Part shown: one piece after another, positions 23,811 through 34,439 of the stretch
Layout: each line of letters starts with the position of its first letter
How positions within the stretch are numbered: the stretch's first letter is position 1
Assembly: GCA_963854835.1 (NCBI GenBank)
Contig: OY978529.1
Coordinates: 39,428,055 to 39,492,054, forward strand
From: Megamerina dolium
Taxonomy: Eukaryota; Arthropoda; Insecta; Diptera; Megamerinidae
Direction: 5' to 3'
DNA: 64,000 bases
The notes under the pieces: model-generated
Databases searched by the model: none
What the model was told of the DNA's origin: nothing
What the model saw: only the letters and a program-made list of their open reading frames with translations
Position numbers and translations under genes: made by a program

Positions 23811-25021
23811 GTAAGTTGGAAATGCGTACATATGCGCACAGTTATCTAATGATAACGGTGAATGATTTAATTATCTGATTAGACTGGGTCATCAAAACGG
23901 TGTTTGAAAAAGTAGACGGAAGGGAAACAAGTTTTATTGAAAAATAATTTGCACCACATTTCGAACTTGGTCAAAAAATCAATAAAAATATTTTAAGCAC
24001 CAAAAAAAAAAAAATTCATTAAAATTGAAAATAACGCTAAATTAATGCTAAGAAAAAAATAGTTTATTTTCTGAAGTTCAAAAAATTTCATTTGTCGGTA
24101 GGGAAGGATGTTTTTTAGTATCAACGAAACTTTACAAAATTGTGCTTTCTGGGAAAAAATCAATATTTACGAATTTTTCAGAAATTTTCCTTATTTTTTA
24201 CCCTCTCTACATCTTTTTAACTTGTAAATAACCCTTTCATTTGATAATTTACTTGTTTAAATAGCTTTGCTTTAATATCCCTTGACGCTAACATCCAAAT
24301 CCATGCTGCCAGTTCAATTCGGCGGGGACCCCTTTACGAATTATTTGATTGATTGATCACACACTTAATCTCAAGTTAAACTCAGCATATATCATATCAT
24401 ACGCTTGAATTGTTCTCTAAATACAATATGTATATGGTATGTGCGGCAGGGTGCTTGCAGCGAAGACAAATAAAAATAATAACCCGTTGCTCATACTTAT
24501 CGTATGTATAGTATAAGCCTATTCAATGCAATACCATTCCGTTCGGCTCAATTCAACTTCATTCAAATCAACTTTTTGCTGCTTTGCTTATCAACAAATT
24601 GAACATCATTATTCATCGCTGTGTGGTTTTTGTATTCAGGAACGTGCGTTTCAACTCTTTTTTTTGTGTGTTTTGTTCTGTTTTTGCTTTGTTTTAAGTT
24701 TTTTTTTGTTTTTTCTCATTCCACCATGATAGCAGCATTTTCAGCATTTTTGCCTGTCATATAATAAGTGGGTACTTTGAAATACTCCCATAATTCTCAC
24801 TCATAGAGCGTGCAATAAAAGTTATGCGAGCAATAAAATATAATTTATCATTTTTTTGTGGCATGAGTGAATGGGTTATTGTTGTTGTTGCTTTCGTTTG
24901 TTTTTGTTTTTTTTTAGTATTGCCTTTGCCACTTAGTTTTGTTTTTATTAATTTTTAATTTACTCTCAAAATGCATAATTGCCTGAGTAGTGCAAAGTAT
25001 TTTCTTTTTAATTTTCAGTTT

Positions 25022-27175
25022 AAAATAAAATTAAATTTTCATAAAATCACCAAGCCCCCAAAGCAATTGCGTTAGAAAGAAAATAGACTGGTTAAAATTC
25101 AAGAAATATATAAATTCCCATCTTCCTCTGAGTACTGTATTAAGAAATGGACACGATGTAGACTCAGCACTCGAAAAATTCAACCAGCTGCTCTCATTAG
25201 CTCTCAGCTCAGCCACCTGCACAAAGGTATGCAAGCAATCAAACTATAGCCCATACACACCAGCCGATATTGAATTGCTAGTAAGACAAAAAAGAAGACT
25301 CCGAAGACAATGGCAAGAATTCAGATCACCGAATCTGAAAACACAGCTACAGCACTGCACTCGAAAGTTAAAGCAAGCCTTAAAAAATAAAAACAACAAA
25401 GAGTTAGAAGAGCACATAGCGAAATTAACACCTGGTGAAGCGTCAGACTACTCTTTGTGGAAATCAGCAAAAAAATCAAATCGGCCAATTCTCACTGATT
25501 CCCCCATCCGTTTGAGTGACGGTAATTGGGCTAGAAGCAACTGTGAGAAGGGTTTGGCTTTTGCAAACCACCTAAAAAGTGTGTTTACACCCAATCAACC
25601 CTCTTCACAGTCCTCATCACCAATATTAACTTCTCAACCTTGCTCAATAACGCTCAAAATTAAAAAAAAGGACATATTCAAAGCAATTTATAAAGATTTA
25701 AACCCAAAAAAATCACCTGGTCCAGATAAAATTACCGGTAAAATGATAAAAGAGCTACCTCCGGCTTCAGTAATTCATCTGATGCACATTTTCAATGCTA
25801 TCCTTCGTATTAAACACTATCCCAAATGCTGGAAAACTTCAAAAATTATTATGATAGCAAAACCAGGAAAAGACCCTACAAAAGTTGCATCGTACAGACC
25901 TATCAGCCTCCTGCCTCTACTTTCTAAAGTATTCGAAAAGCTACTTGTCATGAATATAACTCCATTTATTAATCTCAACCAACTGATTCCTCAACATCAG
26001 TTTGGATTTAGAAAACAGCACGGCACAATAGAACAAGTCCACCGCATTGTAACTCTGATAAGGAACACTTTTGAAGAAAAAAAGTATTGCTCAGCTGTCT
26101 TTCTTGATATCACTCAAGCTTTCGATAAAGTATGGCACGATGGCCTTATTTACAAACTCAAACTATTACTGCCTGCAAATGTCTCCTCATTGCTTAGTAG
26201 CTACCTCACGAAAAGACAATTTCTCGTACATCACAAGGATTACACAACAAATCCATTGGCTATTCACGCTGGCGTTCCTCAAGGAAGCGTTTTGGGTCCC
26301 TTACTGTATCTCTTATACACTTCAGATATGCCCAACAATAACTATACATTCATATCGACCTTTGCTGATGATACGGCAATATTGTGCTCTCGCTCTAACC
26401 CCATAGAAGCTACTAAACTCCTGCAGACTCATGTCGATTCTCTCGAAATCTGGCTAGCAAAATGGCGTATAAAAGTCAATGAATCAAAGAGCGTACATGT
26501 AACCTTCACGCTAAGGCTAGATACATGTCCCCCACTTAAAATTAATGGCCAATCAGTTCCACAATGTTCCTCAACAAAGTACTTGGGTATTCACCTCGAC
26601 AGAAGGCTGACATGGAAAAATCACATAGAGGCAAAGAAAACTCAGATCAAGCTTAAAATGAATCAGTTATGGTGGCTGTTACACAAAAGATCAAAGTTGA
26701 ATCTTGAATACAAAGTGCTATTATATAAAGCAATCCTGAAACCAATCTGGACTTATGGTATTCAGTTTTGGGGCACCGCATCTCCCTCAAATATCGAAAA
26801 ATTGCAGCGAATACAATCCAAGTGTCTGCGAATTATTGTAAACGCGCCTTGGTATATGAGGAACGTTAACATCCATCGAGATTTAAATGTATCCACAATT
26901 TCTGAGGAAGTTGCAATGTCCTGCAGAAGCTACATTCAAAAATTACACAATCATCCGAATCCCCTTGCTAGGCAATTGTTGCTGAGCAAGGGGCATCGTC
27001 GATTAAAAAGAAAAGACACACTGAATATGCTGTAAAATTGCTACATCTCGCGACTCACCAAATTGTGATGGAACGTAGGGGATATCACATAGTTTTATTT
27101 AGTTTGTAAGATTTTAATACTTATTGTTAGTTTCTTGTATTTAAGAAAGATTCAATAAAAAAAAAATAAGCTAAC

Positions 27176-27201
<26 letters not shown>
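25022..27201 (+). mobile_element. 5'-truncated Jockey-clade LINE
   Basis: A 2.18-kb sense-strand insertion is bounded by the 12-bp duplication AATTTTCAGTTT (25010-25021 and 27202-27213). It carries the end of the endonuclease/linker region, an open reverse-transcriptase frame, an AATAAA signal (27154-27159) and a poly-A tail (about 27176-27203). The absence of an RNase H domain after the RT fits Jockey. The 5' part (ORF1 and most of the endonuclease) is missing, as usual for incomplete target-primed reverse transcription. The intact frame, clear duplication and long A-tail point to a fairly recent insertion. Confidence 0.93.
25035..27035 (+). CDS. Jockey-type ORF2 fragment (reverse transcriptase)
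   Basis: The frame is open from just inside the element's 5' end (an in-frame stop is at 25032), so it is a truncated ORF with no proper start codon. At the N-terminal side, DWLKF and LLVRQKRRLRRQWQ match the linker between endonuclease and RT in Jockey elements. Core RT motifs follow: KSPGPDKI, YRPISLLPLLSKVFEK, HQFGFR, FLDITQAFDKVWHDGL, GVPQGSVLGPLLY, TFADDTAILC (catalytic Asp-Asp) and KYLGIHLD. The protein ends KDTLNML after about 667 codons with no RNase H domain. RT activity from this copy alone is unlikely because the ORF lacks its endonuclease and start. No frameshift or internal stop is seen. Confidence 0.92.
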   Translation: MFIKSPSPQSNCVRKKIDWLKFKKYINSHLPLSTVLRNGHDVDSALEKFNQLLSLALSSATCTKVCKQSNYSPYTPADIELLVRQKRRLRRQWQEFRSPNLKTQLQHCTRKLKQALKNKNNKELEEHIAKLTPGEASDYSLWKSAKKSNRPILTDSPIRLSDGNWARSNCEKGLAFANHLKSVFTPNQPSSQSSSPILTSQPCSITLKIKKKDIFKAIYKDLNPKKSPGPDKITGKMIKELPPASVIHLMHIFNAILRIKHYPKCWKTSKIIMIAKPGKDPTKVASYRPISLLPLLSKVFEKLLVMNITPFINLNQLIPQHQFGFRKQHGTIEQVHRIVTLIRNTFEEKKYCSAVFLDITQAFDKVWHDGLIYKLKLLLPANVSSLLSSYLTKRQFLVHHKDYTTNPLAIHAGVPQGSVLGPLLYLLYTSDMPNNNYTFISTFADDTAILCSRSNPIEATKLLQTHVDSLEIWLAKWRIKVNESKSVHVTFTLRLDTCPPLKINGQSVPQCSSTKYLGIHLDRRLTWKNHIEAKKTQIKLKMNQLWWLLHKRSKLNLEYKVLLYKAILKPIWTYGIQFWGTASPSNIEKLQRIQSKCLRIIVNAPWYMRNVNIHRDLNVSTISEEVAMSCRSYIQKLHNHPNPLARQLLLSKGHRRLKRKDTLNML

Positions 27202-27207
<6 letters not shown>

Positions 27208-27507
27208 CAGTTTGGCCTTATAGACCGCAATAGACCACAAATTTGTAAAATGTTTTGAAAATTTGTAGTTCAAAATTACATTTGCACACCAAAAAAGGTA
27301 TTGTCCAGCAGAGGAAGTATAGAGTTTTAAAAATATTTGGTAGAATTGGCATTTCATCTCCAGCTTAAAAAAAAAAAAAATGATGACAGTTGAAACGTTC
27401 ATTTAAATATTGATCACTGTTTGCTAGTATTAAACTCAGAACTTTGAATTCTGAATTAAAAATTTCGAAGGATGCCATTTATAAGCTACAATATGGTGTG
27501 GCTCTAT

Positions 27508-29075
27508 CCAGTAGTTCGAGTGGCCAAAGTAATCAATATTTTTCAAACTGGTTTTTTCGACCGCTACGATCTCTCGACGTATTAAAATATTTAGCATTAG
27601 AGCCCTGGCCTTAGAGATATAAAATGTATAACCGATCTCCATTAATTGTTTTGCCCCAACATTTACCACAAATATATTTACTCTACAGCTTCACTCCTTA
27701 GGGCGGCTCCCCTACAAAATTTATGTTCTGAGATGATTTTTATTTCATTTCTATGAAAGTTTGTTGTGGCTATAGGCCATTCGAGTCCATCTTCGAAATT
27801 TGATGCTTTAGAATATCTTTCAAAGTGTTTGTAAAATTGCAATTGTTTAGTTGATATGCTAAAGAGGTTAAGACGGGTTTTGAAAAATTTTGATGTTAGT
27901 TCCTTAGATCAAATTAGACTTCTACGTTTGACTTCTCGACAATTTTAGAGTTCTTAAAATTTTGACCTTGTAAAATGCGTATTACCGCTTAGAACGTTTA
28001 CAAAAATTCCAATGTTAGACCATGAGATAAGTATCGTTGGGGTGTAACATGTTAAAGGTATATGGGCGTGGCAACTGAGCAATTAATAATATATATACTT
28101 TTTGGTGGTTACAGTGGCAAGCATCTCCATTAAATCTATTAATAAAAATGTTTTTTAGAGACAATTGTACATTGTATGGGAGGTGGGCGTGGCAGTAGGT
28201 GGAGCACGCCCATATTTTTGGATATAGTTTTAATTTTTAGTTCACTTCTTATAGTTTCTGTTTAATTTGTATCTATATATAAATTAGAACAACTTTTGGA
28301 GGTGTTTACCCAGTTAATTTTTATGGCGTGGTGGGCGTGGCAGTTGAGCGATTATGTTAATTTTTTGGTTAAACTAATATGCAACTTAATTGAATTTATA
28401 CATTATAATGGTTTTGAGACACCTTCAACTAATTGTCTTATATGGGAAGTAGGCGTGGCTGTTGACCGATTACGCCCATTTTTTTATTTTATTTTATTTA
28501 TGTAGGAGAATTGATACGGTGTAAATGCAAATTAATTCATTTAATTAGAATGGATTTTAGACACTTTTAACTAATTGATTCATATGAGAGCTAGGCGTGG
28601 CAGTTGACCGAGCATGCCCATTTTTAGGGTTGCATTTTCAAAATTTCATATGGTACATATTCAAAAGAAAATAATTTATTTAGAATAGATTTGAAAGACC
28701 TTTAACTAATAGGGGATCTAGGGGTGACAGTGGACTGGTCACGACCATTTTTTGGCTATGTGCTCAACATTCAGTGGATGCAATTTAAATAATTTATTTA
28801 GAATAAATTTTAGAGACTTTTATATAATTGATTTGCTGGTAGCAATTTGCCGATCACGCCCATTTTTTTGCTTAAAACTTAGTATTTAATTCGATACTTT
28901 TAATAACCATTTCACTTAAATCTATGAATGAGAACTGACGTTTGACTATTTACTATTTGTATAAGATGTGAACATGACATTTCTTTGGAATAGTTTATGC
29001 CAAAATTCATTGCCCAAAGACAATATTTTATGATTTATACCCCACACTTTATATAAAGTCGAACTACTGTATTTG
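27508..29075. mobile_element. Second GGGCGTGG tandem-repeat element with CAGTRGTTCGA ends
   Basis: From about 28050 to 28890, seven degenerate monomers (spacing about 118-148 bp) carry GGGCGTGGCAGTTGACCGAT-like cores and CACGCCCATTTTT. The block near 28180 contains GTGGGCGTG and CACGCCCAT, which can pair as a hairpin. The left end CAGTAGTTCGA and right end TCGAACTACTGT resemble the GCACAGTGGTTC termini of the 21.9-kb element, so the two are probably one family. The left boundary is uncertain. The 27508-28050 stretch itself holds nothing else I recognise. Confidence 0.55.
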
Positions 29076-29291
29076 TTCTTAACTCTTTGCGCGATATTTT
29101 GTCAAAAGTTTAAAACGTTGTATGAATTCGTGTTTTTTTTTGGGCGCTTTAGAGATAGAATATTTGAGTAGTTTCACTTGAAATTTAATATTATTTACAT
29201 AAAATATAGTAATAATTTGTCTTTTTCTTCTTCTTTCTTTTTCACAATACGCAATATTATTACAATCATCATAATCAACAACATTAACATC

Positions 29292-29420
29292 CACATCATT
29301 ATCATCATCATCATCATCATGATGGCAAACAATGCCACTGGTTGATGCTGTTGCTCATTGCTCTGCCTTGAATATTGGCACACGTCGTTCGTCGTTTGTT
29401 GTTGTTGTTGTTGTTGTTGT
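29292..29420. repeat. ATC and GTT trinucleotide microsatellites
   Basis: (ATC)n lies at about 29297-29320 and (GTT)n at about 29397-29420, both within 180 bp upstream of the third visible exon's acceptor. Confidence 0.9.
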
Positions 29421-29471
29421 CTTCATCTCATCTTCGTCGTTATGGTCGCCTGTGGCTTCAATGATAAATAG

Positions 29472-29619
29472 GTCCTTATGGAGGGCACTCCCAGCTACAT
29501 GCATTACACGGAAGTGCTTAACATATTCAAACAAATTGAGGGTGTTGAACGTGTGCATAATCTGCGTATTTGGGCTTTGAGCATTAATAAAATTGCTTTA
29601 TCTGTACACTTGGCAATTG
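29472..29619 (+). CDS. ZnT35C: Zinc transporter, third visible exon: C-terminal domain
   Basis: The acceptor ends at 29471 and the donor is GTAAGT at 29620. The exon is 148 bp and ends in phase 1. It encodes VLMEGTPSYMHYTEVLNIF, then an Ile/Glu-Gly-Val segment and VHNLRIWALSINKIALSVHL. This is the first alpha-beta-beta part of the cytosolic ferredoxin-like domain that CDF transporters use for dimerisation and metal sensing. LRIWAL and LSVHLAI are strongly conserved in ZnT2/3/8 proteins. The last base pairs with the next exon to make Val. Confidence 0.93.
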
Positions 29620-30779
29620 GTAAGTACATACATACAACTTTACATATAATCTGTGCATGTATGTGTGTGAATATGTTTATGCGTAGAATGTATTGTATGC
29701 AAAATACAATAAACATCATGCATGCATGAGTGTATCTACCTACTTACATTCATATGTACATAAAAGTTCATATACACTACTCGTATTTACATATGTAAAT
29801 ACCCTCATGCATACTCGTGCGCATATGTGTAGGTAGGTGTGTGCGAGTACCTACGTGTACGTGCACGTGAATGAGTAGTATTAATTTTGTTTTGTTGTGT
29901 TGCGTTGTGTTTGTTGTTGGGGCTATACCCTGCTTTGCTGCTCTTGCTGATAATTATCTTTATGGATTTGTGTTGTTTTGTGTTATTTTATTAAGTGTAT
30001 TGTTGCCATTATTATTGCGACTGCCGCAGTTGTTGTTGTTGTTGTTATTATTGTATGTTGACGATCGTGTAAAGCATGTAATTAGGCTAATTATTTTTTA
30101 AATGAGATTTTAAACATTAAAAATGAATAAAAACAAAAACAAAAAATGTTAAATGTGAATAAAAGCGCCACATCGTATAAACCAGAAAAACACTTTATGA
30201 TGAGCATAAACAACTTGAATACCAAATATTTACAATTAATTGCTTAATTGTTTCATTTAATTTTTTTAAACCAATAAAAAATCGAAAGTTATTTACATAT
30301 ATATACAATTTAATTGCTCTCAATACAATTAAACTAATAGAATACGCGTAATGCTATTATGGCTAGTGCAATAAAAAAAAAAAATTTTTTTTTGAAAGGG
30401 TGGTTTATTGTAATGTAGGGTATTTACCTTTATAAATTCTATATTATTGTTTTGTTTTAGGAAGTACAGATATCTAATATCCGCATCAATCAAATTCATT
30501 ATAATGTAATAATTAATTACACTGAAAAAAAAAAGACTTTATCTGATTGATATTACGATCAACATTTGAAAGGGAATCTATTTTAGGAATATCCCCTTGT
30601 ATTGTATTTTTGTTGTTGTTTAGTTCTTTTATTGTTAAAAGTCATACTTAGCATTGGATTAATAAGTCCTAATAACTTTGAATAGTTGGTGATTTTTTCC
30701 AAAATTTCGAAAATATAATTCAAAAGGTTGGATTACATTAATGTCGCAAAAGTGTAATGTCAAAATATTGTTTATTTGA

Positions 30780-31488
30780 AACTTAACTTTTTTTTTTTTT
30801 AAATTTTGTCTCAGCATTATTGCATAAATTTTTGCAATATTGTCAAAATTGTATATTCATTTTATTCACGCAAAAATATTTTTCAACGTTTTTGCAAATA
30901 TCTCGGAAATGTAATTTAAAACGTTCAAATTTTAGGAAAAAATAGATTTTTACATTATGCCGAAAATCGTTGTAATATTAACAAAATTGTATATTTTGTA
31001 TATTTTTACTTATAAGTAAGTATTTAAAACAAATGTTGAAAATGTAAATGCATAAATTTCTGTTTCGACATTGTTGCACATATTTGCATATATGCAAAAT
31101 GTTGCTAAACATTTGAACGTAATTCAAAACGATGAGAACATTAAAGCCTTCATTCGGCATTAATGGAAACATTTTTATGGAAAAGCTCTTTTTCGACTTT
31201 ATTCGAGAAAATTGTAAATTCTGTAAAATTTCATTTCGACATTCTTGCTCAATAATTTGCAAAAATGTCAAAAATGTAAATTCATACATTTTTGTTTCAA
31301 CATTATTGTAACATATGCAACATATTTTTAAACATTTTCGGAATTTGAATTCGAAAATATTTTTTTTAGATTATTGCGCATTAATGCAATAATGTCGAAA
31401 AATTGCAATAATACTGACAATTTGTTAATTGCAAAAAAAAATATGTTTTTTGACATCATTGCGCAATTTTTGAAAAATTTTATTTCTT
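30780..31488. repeat. Degenerate AT-rich tandem repeat with ATTGCRCAAT-type blocks
   Basis: Variants of CATTATTGCA, TTTTTGCAATATTGTCAAAA and TTGTATATTCAT recur through the region. The pattern resumes after the SINE/RTE insertion, at about 32587-32640. Divergence is high and the period is unclear. No coding potential is seen. Confidence 0.55.
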
Positions 31489-31496
31489 CATTATTC

Positions 31497-32586
31497 GACA
31501 AGCTTCGGTTAGGTTATTGTGGCTGCCCGCTCTCTGAGATGACACACTTAGGCCAGAAAGGCCCATTGTGATACCACCGAGCTTCTTTTCCAATACTGTT
31601 GTGCGTGTTAAATTTGGACAGCATTAGAAGGGACTTACTTATTTAATTGGTTGCGAACAGAAGAACCCGTGTGACATCGCTTTAAATTAGCTTTGGTTTG
31701 GTTGTCTTCTTCCTCTGCGTCCTCCAGCGGGTGCCGAATTAAATACCCTCATCGCTGGAGCGTCTCCTTCCATTCGCTCGACCTGTCCCAGCCATCGCAG
31801 CCGCTGGATTTTGCTTCGCTTGACTATATCAAGGTCAGCATACAGCTCATACAGCTCATATTTTCGGTACTCGCCATCAACGCAAATAGGTCCGAAGATA
31901 CTGTGCAGAACTTTTCTCTCGAAAACTCCAAGCATCCTCTCATCCGTGGTGTAAATTGTCCAGACTTCTGCGCCATATGTTAGGACAGGAATAATGAGGG
32001 ACTTGTAGAGTGTGATTTTCGATCTTCGACAGAGGGCTCGACTACTCAATTGCTTACTCAGCCCAAAGTAACACCTGTTAGCAAGAGTTATCCTATGCAT
32101 GATCTCCAGGCTGACGTCATTACAGTTGTTGATGCTGGTTCCAAAATAGACGACGTCCTTCACCACCTTGAAAGTTTAATTGTCAACAGTGACGTGTTGT
32201 CCAAAACGCCGGGATCCTTTGTTTGTAGACAATAGGTACTACGTCTTGCCCTCGTTCACCGTAAGACCATTCGACGTGACTGTCGTTCCAATTCAGAGAA
32301 TACTGTACTGACTGCTCGTGAGTTGATACCGATTATATCGTCGGTAGTGCCATTTTGTCGTAAATCTGCAGCTCGTATAATTTTCTCCATAATAAGGTTG
32401 AAGAAGTCACACGATAACGAATTACCTTGTCTGAAATTAATATTAATTGTTACTCCCGGAAAAATTGTCAATTTCTTGCCGACAGGTGGGTACCGGTTGA
32501 AAAAAAAAATCATTTCGATATTAACTTTGGTTATGCTTCAGCCGGGGATTGAACCCACGACTTACAGCACTGAGTTACGGCATTCA
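31497..32586 (-). mobile_element. Composite of a tRNA-derived SINE with an RTE-like LINE fragment inside
   Basis: On the minus strand, a SINE head lies at about 32471-32586, with box B GGTTCAATCC and the GTACCCACCTGTCGGCAAG block. It is followed by an RTE reverse-transcriptase fragment and then the SINE's remaining body and tail (31497-31686), ending AATAACCTAACC. Compared with the SINEs at 6.8 and 17.9 kb, about 35 bp of SINE body is replaced by about 790 bp of RTE. CATTATTC flanks both outer ends (31489-31496 and 32587-32594), a candidate target duplication for the whole composite. Confidence 0.7.
31687..32480 (-). pseudogene. RTE-like reverse transcriptase fragment (C-terminal)
   Basis: Two minus-strand frames carry the 3' part of an endonuclease-reverse transcriptase. 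The first (32513 down to 32256) has FRQGNSLSCDFFNLIMEKII, an RT motif. The second (32166 down to 31687) has VVYFGTSINNCNDVSLEI, IIPVLTYGAEVWTI and IQRLRWLGQVERM, the typical C-terminus of RTE-type LINEs. The YADD-containing region between them is missing or broken. It closely matches the plus-strand copy at 34.5-35.5 kb. RTE is my best family call from these motifs. The fragment is non-functional. Confidence 0.8.
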
Positions 32587-32689
32587 CATTATTCCATAAA
32601 ATTTTTGCAATATTTGAAAAGTACCAATAAAATTTGTCGACAATATGGCGTCATATAACATCATTCGATCGTAATGGGTGTAGCCTTCA

Positions 32690-34435
32690 AAACCGTTCGA
32701 AATATGTTCTATGTTTCCTTTTTTGAACTAATTATCAAATGGTTTAATAGAAAAAGTGCAGTTGAAATATGATATGGCAGAAAAGAGCGGTTCTCTAAAA
32801 TTGTTGGACAATTTTGTACTTTTGTTAAGCAGTTTTTAAATTTACCTTAATAATTCGTTCTTTATTTTTAAGTCTCTGAACTAAAGGTCTGAATCCTTTG
32901 AGAGTGGTCTAATTTAAATGATTTTTCTACACTGGAAAGAGTAGAGTAGAGAATGAGAGAGATGAAGTGTGTCTATTGGCATTGAAAATTATTGTTTCTC
33001 TGTAATATCAAAGTGCTTACAAAGTTTTAATTACCCACAGCGAAACTGATCATAAGAATTGATATATCGAATGAACATTATTGTAATGAGTTCACATTAA
33101 AATTGATCACATAGTTAATCTAAAAAGTTAATATCAAATAAAAATTGGTCTCATATCTCACATAAATTAATTATGCATGACCAGCCATTTACTAGAATTT
33201 CTCCTCTTATAATAATAATAATACAACTAAAAATTAAATATTAATTGCATCGCAAAATCTACACACTAATTAACCATAAAATGAAATTCGCGGTTTGTTC
33301 CATCATCCTACAGATTTTAAAACATAACGACGAACCAAATGCAGGAAAGCACATTAGCCTTCCTGGGTTCAACGCTCAACTTTGCTTAAATATGTATGTG
33401 TATCATCAAACTCAACTATTATGTCTCATCAGAGGCTTGAGCTATGTAGGTACTTAAAACTTTGAACCCACAAGTTTTCATATTGTTTGGTGTGCTGCTT
33501 TTTTTTTGCAGAGCAATATCATACATACATGAAAGAGAAACGGAACTAAACGAGTCGCAAAACAATTGCAAACAAACTCTAACAACATTATATAATAATA
33601 AAGTAAATAAAATAAAATTTTTATGATAATATTGTTAATTTAAACAAACTATGAACTATGCAACAAATGAATAACAATATTTGATGTGTTTTCATCAGAG
33701 TGCTTAACCATCCATTCATACAACCATTTAGTAAACATTTGCCTAACAGGAAGACCAACCCAATCCAACTAAACTAAACTCAAGCTAGTCTAAATTAATC
33801 CCACAACCAACGGGCACTTGTTGCATTGTCATATTTCAGCATAACCGTATGAATGAGTTTCTCTTTGTCCTTTTTATCTATGTTTAACTCTGTTTAACTG
33901 TTTAACTGTCTTGTACGTAAACTATGTACATAAATGTAATGACCCAGTAACGACAAACATTTCCGGTATATCCGGCTTGCACATAAATGCCACCTGCTAA
34001 CATCAGTTGAGCCATGCACATACACTCAATTCAATTTATTTTCAACACAATAAAGTTCCACATCCTGCACTCAAATATTTAAACTAGTAACATGGTGATG
34101 GTCTTATGCATTTAAATTGCATCATAATTTACGACTTCAATACTTTACACCTCGTTTATCTTATTACCTATGAATTAACCTATATTATTAGCATAGTTTA
34201 GTTAAATTCAAAGCATCAAATTAGTAATGCTACAAATATTTCAATTGATGCAGTTTAATCGGAAAATGTGTAAGAAGATTTGACGATTTTCACATAATTT
34301 ACATACATTTTTTTTTTTGCTGGAAGATCGAAATTATTTTTGAATTTAAAGCATTAATTAATGGAGAAGGAGAAGGAGGTTGGGTTTTATTCTTCTGAAA
34401 TTGAGGATTACACTATATAAAAAATTATGTCAGGA
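32690..34435. other. Intronic sequence, nothing recognised
   Basis: AT-rich. No exon, RNA gene or TE domain was recognised on either strand. Confidence 0.5.
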
Positions 34436-34439
34436 CAGA

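Larger units (their letters stand above)
23811..29471 (+). other. ZnT35C: Intron of the zinc transporter, about 5.7 kb
   Basis: Donor GTAAGT at 23811 and acceptor ATAG ending at 29471. Joining gives DALL-VLMEGTP, the conserved junction before the C-terminal domain. The intron contains a Jockey LINE (25022-27201) and a second GGGCGTGG repeat element. The sequence from 23811 to 25009 holds nothing recognisable. Confidence 0.88.

Noticed and set aside
30370..30400. A12/T9 palindrome as a terminator or origin
   Set aside because: Simple homopolymer adjacency in AT-rich DNA, with no supporting elements.
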